In this document: positions 8,820 through 17,200 of the stretch, piece by piece
Position numbering within the stretch: position 1 is the stretch's first letter
How the letters are laid out: every line of letters starts with the position of its first letter
Origin: JAYZAP01 sp964645285
Lineage (GTDB): Bacteria; Pseudomonadota; Alphaproteobacteria; JAAXGF01
Length of the DNA: 42,945 nucleotides
NCBI GenBank assembly: GCA_964645285.1
Contig: CAZYDR010000017.1
Coordinates: 1 to 42,945 of the forward strand
Direction of reading: 5' to 3'
Notes under the pieces: generated by a model
Told to the model about the DNA's origin: nothing
The model's database searches: none
What the model saw: only the letters and a program-made list of their open reading frames with translations
Program-made: the position numbers and the translations under genes

Positions 8820-9353
8820 ATGACCCTGCGCCTGCGCTTCATCCTGCCCGTGGCGTTGTTCGCCGTTGTCGCCGTGGTGCTCGCCGTCGGGCTCAATCTC
8901 GATCCCCGAAAGCTGCCCTCGACCATGATCGACAAGCCGGCGCCGGAATTCGACCTGCCGGCGGTCAGGGGTCGGCCGCGCGGGCTAGCCTCGACTGACC
9001 TGGTCGGCGAAGTCCAACTGGTCAATTTCTTCGCCTCGTGGTGTGGCGCCTGCCGGGCCGAACACCCGCTGCTCAACCGTCTTACCGAGGAGGGCATCGT
9101 CGCGGTCTACGGCATCAACTACAAGGACCAGGCCGAGGATGCCCGCGCCTGGCTCGACCGCCTGGGCGATCCCTATGTGCGGTCCGGCGCCGATATCCCC
9201 GGCCGCACCGGTATCGATTGGGGCGTCTACGGCCTGCCCGAGACCTTCATCGTCGATGCCGGAGGCCGCATCGTCTACAAGCATGTCGGCGCGATCTATC
9301 CGGAGGATTTGGAAAACACCATCCTGCCGATCATCGAAAGCCTGCGGCAATGA
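8820..9353 (+). CDS. ccmG: Periplasmic thiol:disulfide oxidoreductase CcmG/DsbE
   Basis: Membrane-anchored thioredoxin-fold protein, 177 aa, that reduces apocytochrome c or CcmH cysteines. One N-terminal helix (residues about 6-24) is followed by a periplasmic thioredoxin domain. The active site FFASWCGACRAEHP has the CxxC at about residues 75-78, and the cis-proline loop YGLPETFIVD is present. The acidic segment typical of CcmG (PAPEFDLPAV) precedes it. Its stop overlaps the ccmH start (ATGA at 9350-9353). Confidence 0.95.
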   Translation: MTLRLRFILPVALFAVVAVVLAVGLNLDPRKLPSTMIDKPAPEFDLPAVRGRPRGLASTDLVGEVQLVNFFASWCGACRAEHPLLNRLTEEGIVAVYGINYKDQAEDARAWLDRLGDPYVRSGADIPGRTGIDWGVYGLPETFIVDAGGRIVYKHVGAIYPEDLENTILPIIESLRQ

Positions 9354-9805
9354 GGGCCATGCTGATCGTGCTGATCGCGCTGTGGAGCGTGCCGGCTTTG
9401 GCTTTGATCGCCGGCGAGGAGCTCGACGACCCGGTGCTCGAAGAACGGGCCCGGGAGATCAGCAAGGAATTGCGCTGCCTGGTCTGCCAGAACCAGTCGA
9501 TCGACGATTCCAACGCCGGTCTGGCCAGGGACCTGCGGGCCCTGGTGCGCGAGCGGCTGCTGGCCGGCGACAGCGACAGCCAGGTCACCGACTACGTGGT
9601 CGCGCGCTACGGCGACTTCGTGTTGCTGCGTCCCCCGTTTAAGGCCTCGACCTACGCCCTGTGGCTGGGGCCGGGGGTGATTTTGCTGCTCGGCCTGATC
9701 TGGGCCGGGGCCTACATGCGGCGCCAACCCCGTGAAACCGCCGAGGCGATCCCGCTCGACGACGCCGAGCGCCAGCGCCTCAAGTCCCTGCTCGACGACG
9801 GCTGA
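9350..9805 (+). CDS. ccmH: Cytochrome c maturation protein CcmH (CycL)
   Basis: Periplasmic, membrane-anchored redox protein, 151 aa, acting with CcmF and CcmI on apocytochrome c. A signal peptide (residues about 1-18) precedes the redox motif LRCLVCQNQS at about residues 41-50. A helical segment with SNAGLARDLRALVRERL follows. One transmembrane helix near residues 100-122 (ALWLGPGVILLLGLIWAG) ends the domain. There is no fused TPR region, unlike E. coli CcmH. That function is carried by the separate ccmI downstream, the usual alphaproteobacterial arrangement. Confidence 0.95.
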   Translation: MRAMLIVLIALWSVPALALIAGEELDDPVLEERAREISKELRCLVCQNQSIDDSNAGLARDLRALVRERLLAGDSDSQVTDYVVARYGDFVLLRPPFKASTYALWLGPGVILLLGLIWAGAYMRRQPRETAEAIPLDDAERQRLKSLLDDG

Positions 9806-9808
9806 GCC

Positions 9809-11197
9809 ATGGCCCTGTTCGTCATTCTCGGGCTGATGACCGTGATCGCCCTGGCGTTGCTGGTGGTGCCGTTGCTGCGCCGCCACGGGGCCCAGGCGGC
9901 GCGCGCCGACTACGATATCGAGATTTACCGCGACCAGCTCAACGAGCTCGAGCGCGACGTGGAGCGCGGCCTGATCGGGGCCGAGGAACAGGCCACCGCG
10001 CGCACCGAGATCGAGCGCCGCATGCTCAATGCGGTGCCGGTGGATGGTTCGCCGGACGATGCTAGACCCACGGGGCAGGGGCCGCTCATCGCCGCCTTCG
10101 CCATTACGGTACTGGTGCCGCTCGCCGCCGGCAGCATCTATCTTGGCCTCGGCACGCCCCCGCTCGAAAACCAGCCCTTCGCCGAGCGTCCCGAGGAGGC
10201 CCCGGCCACCGCCGCCGACGATGTCGACGCCATGGACATTGAAGCCATGGTCGCCGGCCTTGCCGAACGTCTCCAGTCGGAGCCCGACGATCTCGACGGC
10301 TGGGTCATGCTCGGCCGTTCCTACGGCGCCCTGGCGCGCTACGATCAGGCGGTGGCGGCCCTTGAAAGGGCGGCGCAATTGTCCGGCGGCGCCGCCGAGA
10401 TCACCGCCATGCTGGCCGAACACCGGGTGTTCGCCGCCGACGGCCTGGTGACCCCGGCGGCCAAGCGCGACTTCGAGGCCGCCCTGGCGAAGGACCCGGC
10501 CCAGGTGGCGGCGCGATTCTATCTCGCCATGGCCCGGGCCCAGGCCGGCGACTTCCAGAGCGCTCTCGATGGCTGGCTCGCTCTGGCTCAAGTGACCCCG
10601 GCGGATGCACCGTGGCTGCCGGCTCTGCGCGAGCAAGTCGACATGGCGGTGCAGAGACTTGGCATCGCCACGCCGGACCTGGAAATTGCCAAGGCCACCA
10701 CCGCGCCCGGCCCCACGGCGGAGGACATGGCCACCGCCCAGGACATGACCAGCGACGAACAGGCGGCGATGATCGAGTCCATGGTCGCCCGTCTGGCGTC
10801 CCGCCTTGAGGACGGGCCCGATGATCTCGAGGGCTGGCGCCGGCTTGGCCAGGCCTATGGCGTACTCGGCGAAAACGACCAGGCCCGTGCTGCCTTCGAG
10901 CGCGCCGCCGCCCTGGCGCCCGACGATCCCGATGTACTGGCACAATACGCCGAAGCCATTGCCCAGGCCTCGCCGCCCGGCGCCCCGGTGCCGGTCGACG
11001 CGGTTGCCGTGTTCCGCCGCCTGCTGGCGCTCGACGGTGACAGTCCCGTGGCGCTTTGGCACCTGGGATTGGCGGCCGCCCAGACCGGCTATGACACCGA
11101 GGCCCGCGAACTGTGGAGCCGGCTGCTTGCCGTAATACCGCCGGGCAGCGCCGATTTCGATGCGGTGCAGGGCGCCATCGACGGCCTCGAAGACTAA
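9809..11197 (+). CDS. ccmI: Cytochrome c maturation TPR protein CcmI (CycH)
   Basis: Apocytochrome chaperone of the heme lyase complex, 462 aa. The first helix (residues 1-20) is followed by the CcmI landmark YDIEIYRDQLNELERDVERG. A second helix lies at about residues 91-115. The periplasmic part has repeated TPR units (for example VMLGRSYGALARYDQAVAAL and RRLGQAYGVLGENDQARAAF). These two units sit inside a longer internal duplication (the segments starting near EAMVAGLAERLQSEPDDLDGW and ESMVARLASRLEDGPDDLEGW). It starts 3 bases after the ccmH stop and is the last ccm gene. Confidence 0.93.
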   Translation: MALFVILGLMTVIALALLVVPLLRRHGAQAARADYDIEIYRDQLNELERDVERGLIGAEEQATARTEIERRMLNAVPVDGSPDDARPTGQGPLIAAFAITVLVPLAAGSIYLGLGTPPLENQPFAERPEEAPATAADDVDAMDIEAMVAGLAERLQSEPDDLDGWVMLGRSYGALARYDQAVAALERAAQLSGGAAEITAMLAEHRVFAADGLVTPAAKRDFEAALAKDPAQVAARFYLAMARAQAGDFQSALDGWLALAQVTPADAPWLPALREQVDMAVQRLGIATPDLEIAKATTAPGPTAEDMATAQDMTSDEQAAMIESMVARLASRLEDGPDDLEGWRRLGQAYGVLGENDQARAAFERAAALAPDDPDVLAQYAEAIAQASPPGAPVPVDAVAVFRRLLALDGDSPVALWHLGLAAAQTGYDTEARELWSRLLAVIPPGSADFDAVQGAIDGLED

Positions 11198-11203
11198 TCT
11201 CCC

Positions 11204-12364
11204 ATGGATGACGTCCTCATCATCGGCGGCGGCGTTATCGGCTCAAGCATCGCCTATCATCTGGCCGCCGACGGCCGGGGCGGGCGGATCACGGTAATCG
11301 AGCGCGATCCGACTTTCGAGCGCGCCACGTCGCCGCGCTCCCTCGGCGGCATCCGCCAGCAGTTCAGCCTGCCCGAGAATATCCAGATGTCGCAATACAG
11401 CCTCGGCGTCTATCAGGAGTTCGCTGACCTTATGGCGGTGGACGGGGTGGCGGCGGAGATCGATCTCCGCCAGCAGGGCTATCTGTTCCTGCTTACCGCC
11501 AAGGAGCGGCCGGTGTTCGAGGCCAACCAGGCCATCCAGCGGGCCCTTGGCGCGCCCGTCGCGATGCTCGATCCGGACGCTATCGCCGCGCGGTTTCCGT
11601 CCCTTCGTCTCGACGGCATCGAGGCCGCCGCCTTCGGCCCCGAGGATGGCTGGTTCGATCCCCATGGCGCCCTCCAGGGTTTTCGCCGCATGGCCCGGGC
11701 CCTCGGCGTAACCTATGTGGATGACGAGGTTGTCGCCATCGACGATGACGGCGAGCGGGTCACCGGCGTTCGCCTCAAGGGCGGCGATACCCGATCCGCC
11801 GGCGTGGTGGTCAACGCCGCCGGTCCCTGGGCTGGCGATGTCGCGGCCATGGTCGGCATGGCCCTGCCCGTGGTGCCGCTCAGGCGTCAGGTGTTCTTCT
11901 TCGAAATTTGCGAGCAGCTGGAACCGCTGCCCCTGACCACCGATCCCTCGGGCGTCTACTTCCGCCCCGAGGGCAAGGGCTATCTCGCCGGACGCTCGGA
12001 CCCGGACGAGCCGCCGGGTTTCAACTTCACCGTCGAGCAAAGCTATTTCGACGACGTCATGTGGCCGGTGCTGGCGGCCCGGGTGCCGGCCTTCGAGGCG
12101 CTCAAAGGCGGCCAGTCCTGGGCCTGCCACTATGAGAACAACCAGTTTGACGAAAATCTCATCATCGGCCCCTGGGTCGGCGGCCTGGACGGCTTCTACA
12201 TGGCCTGTGGCTTGTCGGGTCACGGCATCCAACAGGCTCCCGCCATCGGCCGCGCCGTGGCCGAGCTGCTGCTCGACGGCGGCTATGAGACCCTCGATCT
12301 GTCGCGCATGGGCTACCGCCGAATTATCGACGACGAGCCATTGTTCGAGGCAGGGATCGTCTAG
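11204..12364 (+). CDS. FAD-dependent oxidoreductase of the DAO/sarcosine-oxidase type
   Basis: Flavoenzyme of 386 aa predicted to oxidise an amine or N-methyl/amino acid. The N-terminal dinucleotide fold VLIIGGGVIGSSIAYHLA and its Glu (VIERD) bind FAD. SPRSLGGIRQQFS is the loop characteristic of the DAO family. VVVNAAGPWA and the C-terminal GLSGHGIQQAPAIGRAVAEL complete the FAD site. It starts 6 bases after ccmI. The next gene is ETF-like, which fits dehydrogenases (sarcosine, dimethylglycine or similar) that pass electrons to ETF rather than to oxygen. That link is inference from position. The substrate cannot be told from sequence. Confidence 0.82.
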   Translation: MDDVLIIGGGVIGSSIAYHLAADGRGGRITVIERDPTFERATSPRSLGGIRQQFSLPENIQMSQYSLGVYQEFADLMAVDGVAAEIDLRQQGYLFLLTAKERPVFEANQAIQRALGAPVAMLDPDAIAARFPSLRLDGIEAAAFGPEDGWFDPHGALQGFRRMARALGVTYVDDEVVAIDDDGERVTGVRLKGGDTRSAGVVVNAAGPWAGDVAAMVGMALPVVPLRRQVFFFEICEQLEPLPLTTDPSGVYFRPEGKGYLAGRSDPDEPPGFNFTVEQSYFDDVMWPVLAARVPAFEALKGGQSWACHYENNQFDENLIIGPWVGGLDGFYMACGLSGHGIQQAPAIGRAVAELLLDGGYETLDLSRMGYRRIIDDEPLFEAGIV

Positions 12365-12439
12365 CTGCCCTGTGCAAATTCGTTGTTAGCAGGCAGGATG
12401 CAAGCGGCGTATCGCCGAACAAGAGTTTAGGGGCGAGGT

Positions 12440-12640
12440 ATGGACGACAGTGCCGTAATTGCAGCGGCCGAGGCATTACGCTTGACGCTTGGCGCGCCGA
12501 CGTCATCAACGCATGGGCGCGCTACCCGGGGCCTATCGCCCGCCGACCATCGCCGACGGCTACTGGGTGCAGGACACCCTGGTGACGCTCATGGGCGACG
12601 ATGTGGTCGGCTGGAAGATCGGCTCGACGCCAGCGCAGCC
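12440..12640 (+). pseudogene. Remnant of a 2-keto-4-pentenoate hydratase-like N-terminus
   Basis: About 65 residues resembling the start of MhpD/fumarylacetoacetase-family hydratases can be read only by changing frame twice. MDDSAVIAAAEALR is in the frame of ATG 12440. LDAWRADVINAWARYPG is read from 12481. GAYRPPTIADGYWVQD and DDVVGWKIG are read from 12528. Each shift corresponds to one missing base; one lies at a CCCGGGG run near 12526-12531. The rest of the hydratase is absent, because ETF-like sequence begins around 12630. It is either a decayed fragment or an assembly artefact. The family match is from memory of the motif YxVQDxL...VVGWKIG. Confidence 0.5.
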
Positions 12641-13555
12641 CTGCCCGTGGTACTGTCTGTGGCCGAACGACTCTGCGCCCCGGCCAAATCGTCGCCGGAA
12701 GACTGCGCCGCTGTGCCGGCCGAGCGTCTGCGCCTTATGAGCGCCGCCGATCTCGGCTCCGGCCCCTGGGGCGATGACGCGGGCGTGGTGTTGGACGGTG
12801 CCGCGGCCGAAGAGGATATTGCCGCCGCCGTCGCCCAATGGGCCGAAGAGGTATCTCCCTGGACCATCTTCGGTCCCGGCACCATGTGGGGCCGCGAAGT
12901 TGTCGCCCGGGCCGGCATGCGGCTCAATGCCGGGCTCACCGACGACGCCATCGCTCTTGAGCAGGAGGATGGCCGTCTGGTCGCCTGGAAATCGGCCTTT
13001 GGCGGTAAGCTGGTGGCCGCCATCACCGCGACCTCGCCAATCCAGATGGCGACCGTGCGGGCCGGGGCGCTGCCTCAGCTCGATGACCGCGAGGCCAGCG
13101 CCACGGTGACCACACAATCAGTGACGCCCCGTGGCCGTGTCGATATCCATGAACGCACCCGGGACGACGAACTCGGTGCCCTGGCGGTCGCCACCAGGGT
13201 TGTCGGTGTCGGCCAGGGGTTGCCCGGCGAAGAACTCGCCCAGTTCGACAGCCTAACCGGGGCGCTCGGCGCCGAACTGGCCGCCACCCGCAGGATCACC
13301 GACCAGGGCTGGCTGCCGCGGGCGCGGCAGATTGGCATTACCGGCCGCTCCATCGGGCCGCGCCTCTATATCGCCTTGGGTCTCGGTGGCAAATTCAATC
13401 ATTCGGTGGGTATCCGCCGGTCGGGCACGGTGCTGGCGGCCAACACCGACCCGGAAGCGATGATTTTTGATCTCGCCGATGTCGGCATCGTCGGCGACTG
13501 GCGCGAGGTGGCGCCGCTGCTGGCCGATGAACTTAAGTGTAATTTGGAGGAGTGA
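12440..13555 (+). CDS. Electron transfer flavoprotein-like protein (ETF-beta tail joined to ETF-alpha)
   Basis: One open frame of 371 codons, of which only residues about 65-371 look like real protein. LPVVLSVAERLCAP to LRLMSAADLG resembles the C-terminus of ETF beta. From GVVLDGAAAEEDI onwards it resembles ETF alpha but lacks roughly the first half of domain I. The FAD-binding part is well preserved (GQGLPGEELAQFDSL, GITGRSIGPRLYIALGLGG, VLAANTDPEAMIFDLADVG). It would accept electrons from a dehydrogenase such as the flavoenzyme upstream. The N-terminal ~65 codons are out-of-frame hydratase remnant. A start at ATG 12737 would give an ETF-alpha-like product of about 270 aa. Whether it is functional is doubtful. 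Confidence 0.6.
   Translation: MDDSAVIAAAEALRLTLGAPTSSTHGRATRGLSPADHRRRLLGAGHPGDAHGRRCGRLEDRLDASAALPVVLSVAERLCAPAKSSPEDCAAVPAERLRLMSAADLGSGPWGDDAGVVLDGAAAEEDIAAAVAQWAEEVSPWTIFGPGTMWGREVVARAGMRLNAGLTDDAIALEQEDGRLVAWKSAFGGKLVAAITATSPIQMATVRAGALPQLDDREASATVTTQSVTPRGRVDIHERTRDDELGALAVATRVVGVGQGLPGEELAQFDSLTGALGAELAATRRITDQGWLPRARQIGITGRSIGPRLYIALGLGGKFNHSVGIRRSGTVLAANTDPEAMIFDLADVGIVGDWREVAPLLADELKCNLEE
13546..13550 (+). promoter_or_regulatory. Ribosome binding site of the amidase gene
   Basis: GGAGG lies 9 bases before ATG 13560. It selects that start although the frame is open further upstream inside the ETF-like gene. Confidence 0.7.
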
Positions 13556-13559
13556 CGTC

Positions 13560-14978
13560 ATGAGCACCAGCGATCTCTATCGCCACACGGCCACGGAAGT
13601 GGTCGGCCTGTTGAAGAAAGGCGAAGTCACGCCCTTGGAGTTGATCGATATCGCCGCCGACCGCATCGCCGCCACCGACGGTGCCATCAACGCCATGCCG
13701 ACGTTGTGCCTGGAGCGCGCCCGCGGCCACGCCAAGCGCCTCATGGTGTCCGGCGAGAAGACAATGCTGGGCGGCCTGCCCATTGCGGTCAAGGATCTCA
13801 ACGAGGTCGAGGGGGTACGTTGTACCCACGGCTCACCGATCTTCGCCGACCACATCCCCGAACGCTCCGACCTCATGGTCGAGGCCCTGGAGGCGCGCGG
13901 CGCCATCGTCGTCGGCAAGTCCAACACCCCTGAGTTCGGCGCCGGCGCCAGCACCTTCAACGAGGTATTGGGCAAGACCCGCAACCCGTGGAACACCGGC
14001 AAGTCCGTGGCCGGGTCATCGGGCGGCGCGGCGGCGGCCCTGGCCGCCGGCCAGGTCTGGCTCGCCACCGGCTCCGACCTCGGCGGCAGCCTGCGCACCC
14101 CGGCCAGCTTCAATTCGGTGATAGGCCTGCGTCCGAGCCCCGGACGGGTGCCCCATGGTCCCAGCGACCAGGCCTTCAACACCATGTCGGTCAACGGCCC
14201 CATGGCCCGCACAGTGGCGGATACGGCGTTGTTCCTTGACGCCATGACCGGCCAGACTCCAGAGGACCCGATCTCCCTGGCTGCCCCGGCGACTTCGTTC
14301 GTCGATGCGGTAACGGCCTGTCCGGCGCCCAAGCGGGTGGCGTTCAGCCCCAATCTCGGCATCGTGCCGGTGGACCGCGAGGTCATCAAAATTTGTGAAC
14401 GCGCGGCCCAACACTTCGCCGATGCCGGGGCCGAGGTGGTCGAGGCCTGTCCCGACTTCTCCGAGGCCATCGAGGCTTTTCAAGTCATCCGCGCCCAGTC
14501 CTTCGCCACGGGTATGGAAGGGCACTTGCGCGACAACCGTGATCTGCTCAAGCCCGAAGTCATCTGGAATATCGAAAAGGGTCTTGCGCTGAGCGCCGCC
14601 GAAATCGCCTGGGCTGAACTAGCCCGGGGCCGCCTCTATCACAGCACGGTCAAGTTTTTCGCCGAAAACGACCTGCTGCTGTGCCCGGCCGCCATCGTGC
14701 CGCCGTTCGACGTGGACATCCGCTACATCGACCAGGTCGAGGGCGAGAAATTCGACAACTATGTGCACTGGATCAGCATCACCTTCGCGGTGACCCTGAC
14801 CAGTTGCCCGGCAATCTCGGCCCCCGCCGGCTTTACCGAGAGCGGCCTGCCCGTCGGCTTACAAATTGTCGGCCCGCCGCGCGGCGAAGTCCAGACCCTG
14901 GCTGCCGCCGCCCTGCTGGAAGAGGCCACAGGTATCGCTAATCAGCTTCCCATCGACCCGAGAGAGTCAGCTTCCTGA
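13560..14978 (+). CDS. Amidase signature family hydrolase
   Basis: Cytoplasmic amide hydrolase, 472 aa, the usual size. The Ser-cisSer-Lys triad is visible: Lys in PIAVKDLNEV (near 76), cis-Ser in GSSGGAAAAL (near 153) and the nucleophilic Ser in GSDLGGSLR (near 177). The Gly/Ser-rich amidase signature between them is intact. It overlaps neither neighbour on its own strand and meets ada tail to tail with 12 bases of overlap. Substrate is unknown; the family includes enzymes for aryl and short-chain amides and GatA. The lack of gatB/gatC here argues against a tRNA amidotransferase. Confidence 0.88.
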   Translation: MSTSDLYRHTATEVVGLLKKGEVTPLELIDIAADRIAATDGAINAMPTLCLERARGHAKRLMVSGEKTMLGGLPIAVKDLNEVEGVRCTHGSPIFADHIPERSDLMVEALEARGAIVVGKSNTPEFGAGASTFNEVLGKTRNPWNTGKSVAGSSGGAAAALAAGQVWLATGSDLGGSLRTPASFNSVIGLRPSPGRVPHGPSDQAFNTMSVNGPMARTVADTALFLDAMTGQTPEDPISLAAPATSFVDAVTACPAPKRVAFSPNLGIVPVDREVIKICERAAQHFADAGAEVVEACPDFSEAIEAFQVIRAQSFATGMEGHLRDNRDLLKPEVIWNIEKGLALSAAEIAWAELARGRLYHSTVKFFAENDLLLCPAAIVPPFDVDIRYIDQVEGEKFDNYVHWISITFAVTLTSCPAISAPAGFTESGLPVGLQIVGPPRGEVQTLAAAALLEEATGIANQLPIDPRESAS

Positions 14979-15887
14979 CGCGGCTTTCCGTTCACTGTTG
15001 AGCAGCGCCTTCTTGCGCTCGACGCCCCAGCGGTAGCCGCCGGAGCTGCCGTCGCCGCGCACCACCCGGTGGCAGGGCACGGCCAGGGCAACGTTGTTCG
15101 AGGCGCAGGCGGTGGCCACGGCGCGCACCGCCTTGGGCCGGCCGATGGCTTTGGCGACATCGCCGTAGGACCGGGTCTCGCCGGGCGGAATGGCGCGCAG
15201 CGCTTCCCAGACCTGGCGCTGGAAGGCGGTGGCGCGCACGTCCAAGGGCAAATCCAGGTGGGGCTGGCGGCCGGCCAGGTGGTCGAGCAGGGGTGCCATC
15301 CACTGGCCGAGGCCGTCGTCGTCGCGGATGGCTTGGGCGGCCGGGTATTCGGTGTTGAGAAATTCCTCCAGGCCGTCGTCGTCGTCACCGAGATAGATGG
15401 CGGCGATGCCCCGCGCGGTGGCCCCGACCAGCAGGCGGCCGAGCGGGCAGTCGGCGATGGCGTAGGTGATTTCGGCACCCTTGCCGCCCTTGCGGTATGT
15501 CGCCGGGGTCATGCCGAGCTGCTCCGGGGCTTTTTCATACAAGCGGCTCGACGAGCCATAGCCCGCTTCGTAGAGCGCGCCGGTGACCTGGTCGTCATGG
15601 CGCAGGCTGCCCTTGAGCCGGGCGATGCGGCAGGCGTCGTAGTATTGCCGCGGGGTGACGCCGACGACCTGTTTGAAGCTGCGTTGCAGGTGGTGGGGGC
15701 TCAAGGAGACCTCGGCGCCCATGGCGGCCAGGGTCGGCGGGCCGTCGTCGTGATCCTCGATGAAGCGGCAGACCCGGCGCAGCGCCTCGATGCGCGGGTT
15801 CGGGGCATCAGCGTCGCGCGGGTGGCAGCGCTTGCAGGCGCGGAAACCCTCGTGTTCGGCGCGCTCGGGCAGGCCATAAAATCGCAC
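14967..15887 (-). pseudogene. ada: Ada methyltransferase/regulator, part downstream of an in-frame stop
   Basis: Carries the rest of a bifunctional Ada. In order: the end of the metal domain (ACKRC, the second Cys pair), an AraC-type helix-turn-helix region (LAAMGAEVSLSPHHLQRSFK), and the O6-methylguanine-DNA methyltransferase domain with AVPCHRVVRGDG, whose Cys accepts methyl from guanine. The frame continues unbroken upstream to Ada's N-terminus except for one TAG at 15897-15899. If this part is made at all, it would need readthrough or a restart at a codon such as GTG 15887, which has no visible ribosome site. The methyltransferase domain itself looks intact. With the upstream piece the total would be about 350 aa, matching E. 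coli Ada (354). Confidence 0.85.
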
Positions 15888-15896
15888 GTTTTCGGG

Positions 15897-16022
15897 CTAG
15901 GGGCGGCGGGCCGGGCAGGATGGCCGGCAGTAGATTCCGGTCGAGGTGACGGCGGCGACAAAGGTGCCGTCAAAAGCGGCGTCGCGGCCCATGAAGGAGC
16001 TCCAGCGGTCGGTCTCTGTCAT
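15897..16022 (-). pseudogene. ada: Ada N-terminal metal-binding domain fragment ending at an amber stop
   Basis: From ATG 16022 the frame reads MTETDRWSSFMGRDAAFDG and GIYCRPSCPARRP, then TAG (15897-15899), and continues in the same frame as PENVRFYGLPE. GIYCRPSC holds the first two metal-ligand cysteines, including the methylphosphotriester acceptor in known Ada. The other two (CKRC) lie beyond the stop, so a terminated product could not form the site. The stop replaces one residue in an otherwise collinear gene; a CAG to TAG change would explain it. Confidence 0.8.
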
Positions 16023-16038
16023 AACGTTTTGGTCCACG

Positions 16039-16071
16039 GTAATCATTTCCATGCCGGTGAGAGTAATCATT
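16039..16071. promoter_or_regulatory. Direct repeat in the divergent ada / hydrolase intergenic region
   Basis: GTAATCATT occurs at 16039-16047 and again at 16063-16071 (24 bases apart), and a variant GCAATCATT occurs at 16132-16140. The region (16023-16158) separates two divergent genes, so this may be an operator or promoter element. It does not match the known Ada box spacing (AAT-N6-GCAA). Confidence 0.3.
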
Positions 16072-16147
16072 ATAGCGCGTCGTTCTATCCGGTGCTTGCG
16101 GGCAATGTTATTTCGTTCCAAAGTTCGCCCAGCAATCATTTCGCCCC

Positions 16148-16153
16148 AGGAGG
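16148..16153 (+). promoter_or_regulatory. Ribosome binding site of the amidinotransferase-fold gene
   Basis: AGGAGG ends 5 bases before ATG 16159. It fixes the start there, although the frame is open back to about 15946 across the ada promoter region. Confidence 0.75.
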
Positions 16154-16158
16154 ACACC

Positions 16159-17169
16159 ATGACAGGCAACGTCGAAGGCCGTGAAATCTACAACCAGACC
16201 ATCAAACTGTTCGGCTCCCACCCGAAACCGGGTTTCGAGACCCCCGAGCAACAGGAATACGTCTGGGGCCGCAACTGGGGTTGCGACAACGATGTCGGCC
16301 AGATTCGCCTGATCCTCATGCACCGCCCGGGCAACGAGATGAAGGTCATCGACCCGTCCAAGCGCATCGCCAGCACCGGCGGCTTCGGTGACGTGGAGCG
16401 CGGTTGGTACTGGCAGAGCGACGTGGTGCCGCCCATGGAGGAACTTGAGGCTCAGCATGACGTCCTGGTGGCGACGCTGCGCGCCGAGGGCGCCGAAGTG
16501 GTGTTTCTCGACGAGGTCGAGGATGACGGCATCAAGTCGATCTATACCCGGGATTCATCCTTCGCGATCAAGGGCGGGGCCATTGTCACCCGTCTGGCGC
16601 GGACCATCCGCCGGGGCGAGGAGGCCCATGTTTCCAAGACCCTGGCAAACCTCGGCATGCCCATCCTGCGCACCATCCACGGCACCGGCATGGTCGAGGG
16701 CGGCAGCTTCGCTTGGCTAAATCCCGAGACCGCCGTCATCGGCCGCTCGATCTGCGTCAACGACGACGGCATCCGCCAGGTCGCCCAGGTGCTTGAGGAG
16801 CAGGGCGTCGAGCTTCTCGTGGTCGATATGGGCGGCTATCAAATTCACATCGACGGCGCCTTGTGCATGCTCGACAAGGACGTCGCCATCGTCAATCCCA
16901 ACAGCCTCCCCTACTGGTTCCTCCAGCGCCTCGAGGCCATGGACATCCGCACCATCGAGACCACGCCGGCGGACAGCAGCTGGATCATCAACTGCCTGGC
17001 CGTGAGCCCGGGCCGGGTGATCATGCCGCCGGGGGCCAGCAACCACACCATGGACAACCTGGCCAAAAACGGCATCGATATCATCAACCTGGACTACGAC
17101 AAGGTCGCTCTCAACGGCGGCGGAATTCATTGCTCGACCTGCCCGTTAATCCGCGATTCCGTGCATTGA
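16159..17169 (+). CDS. Amidinotransferase / dimethylarginine dimethylaminohydrolase-fold hydrolase
   Basis: 336-aa member of the guanidine-modifying pentein superfamily (arginine deiminase, DDAH, amidinotransferases), which attack a guanidino carbon with a Cys. Visible elements are YTRDSSFAIKGGAIV, GTGMVEGGSFAWLNPETAV (acidic substrate-binding loop), a His in GGYQIHIDGALCMLD, and the C-terminal nucleophile Cys in NGGGIHCSTCPL. The catalytic His and Cys are therefore present. The substrate could be arginine, methylarginine or another guanidino compound; the family does not allow a finer call. It has a strong ribosome site and no close same-strand upstream neighbour. A damaged transporter gene follows 31 bases later, possibly its permease partner. 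Confidence 0.8.
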   Translation: MTGNVEGREIYNQTIKLFGSHPKPGFETPEQQEYVWGRNWGCDNDVGQIRLILMHRPGNEMKVIDPSKRIASTGGFGDVERGWYWQSDVVPPMEELEAQHDVLVATLRAEGAEVVFLDEVEDDGIKSIYTRDSSFAIKGGAIVTRLARTIRRGEEAHVSKTLANLGMPILRTIHGTGMVEGGSFAWLNPETAVIGRSICVNDDGIRQVAQVLEEQGVELLVVDMGGYQIHIDGALCMLDKDVAIVNPNSLPYWFLQRLEAMDIRTIETTPADSSWIINCLAVSPGRVIMPPGASNHTMDNLAKNGIDIINLDYDKVALNGGGIHCSTCPLIRDSVH

Positions 17170-17200
17170 ACAGGATCGCTCGACTGCGATTCCTCGGGTA

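Noticed and set aside
9296..11062. Long open frame of 588 codons on the - strand across ccmH-ccmI
   Set aside because: It is the antisense of two well-supported genes. It is a product of high GC and codon bias, with no family motifs.
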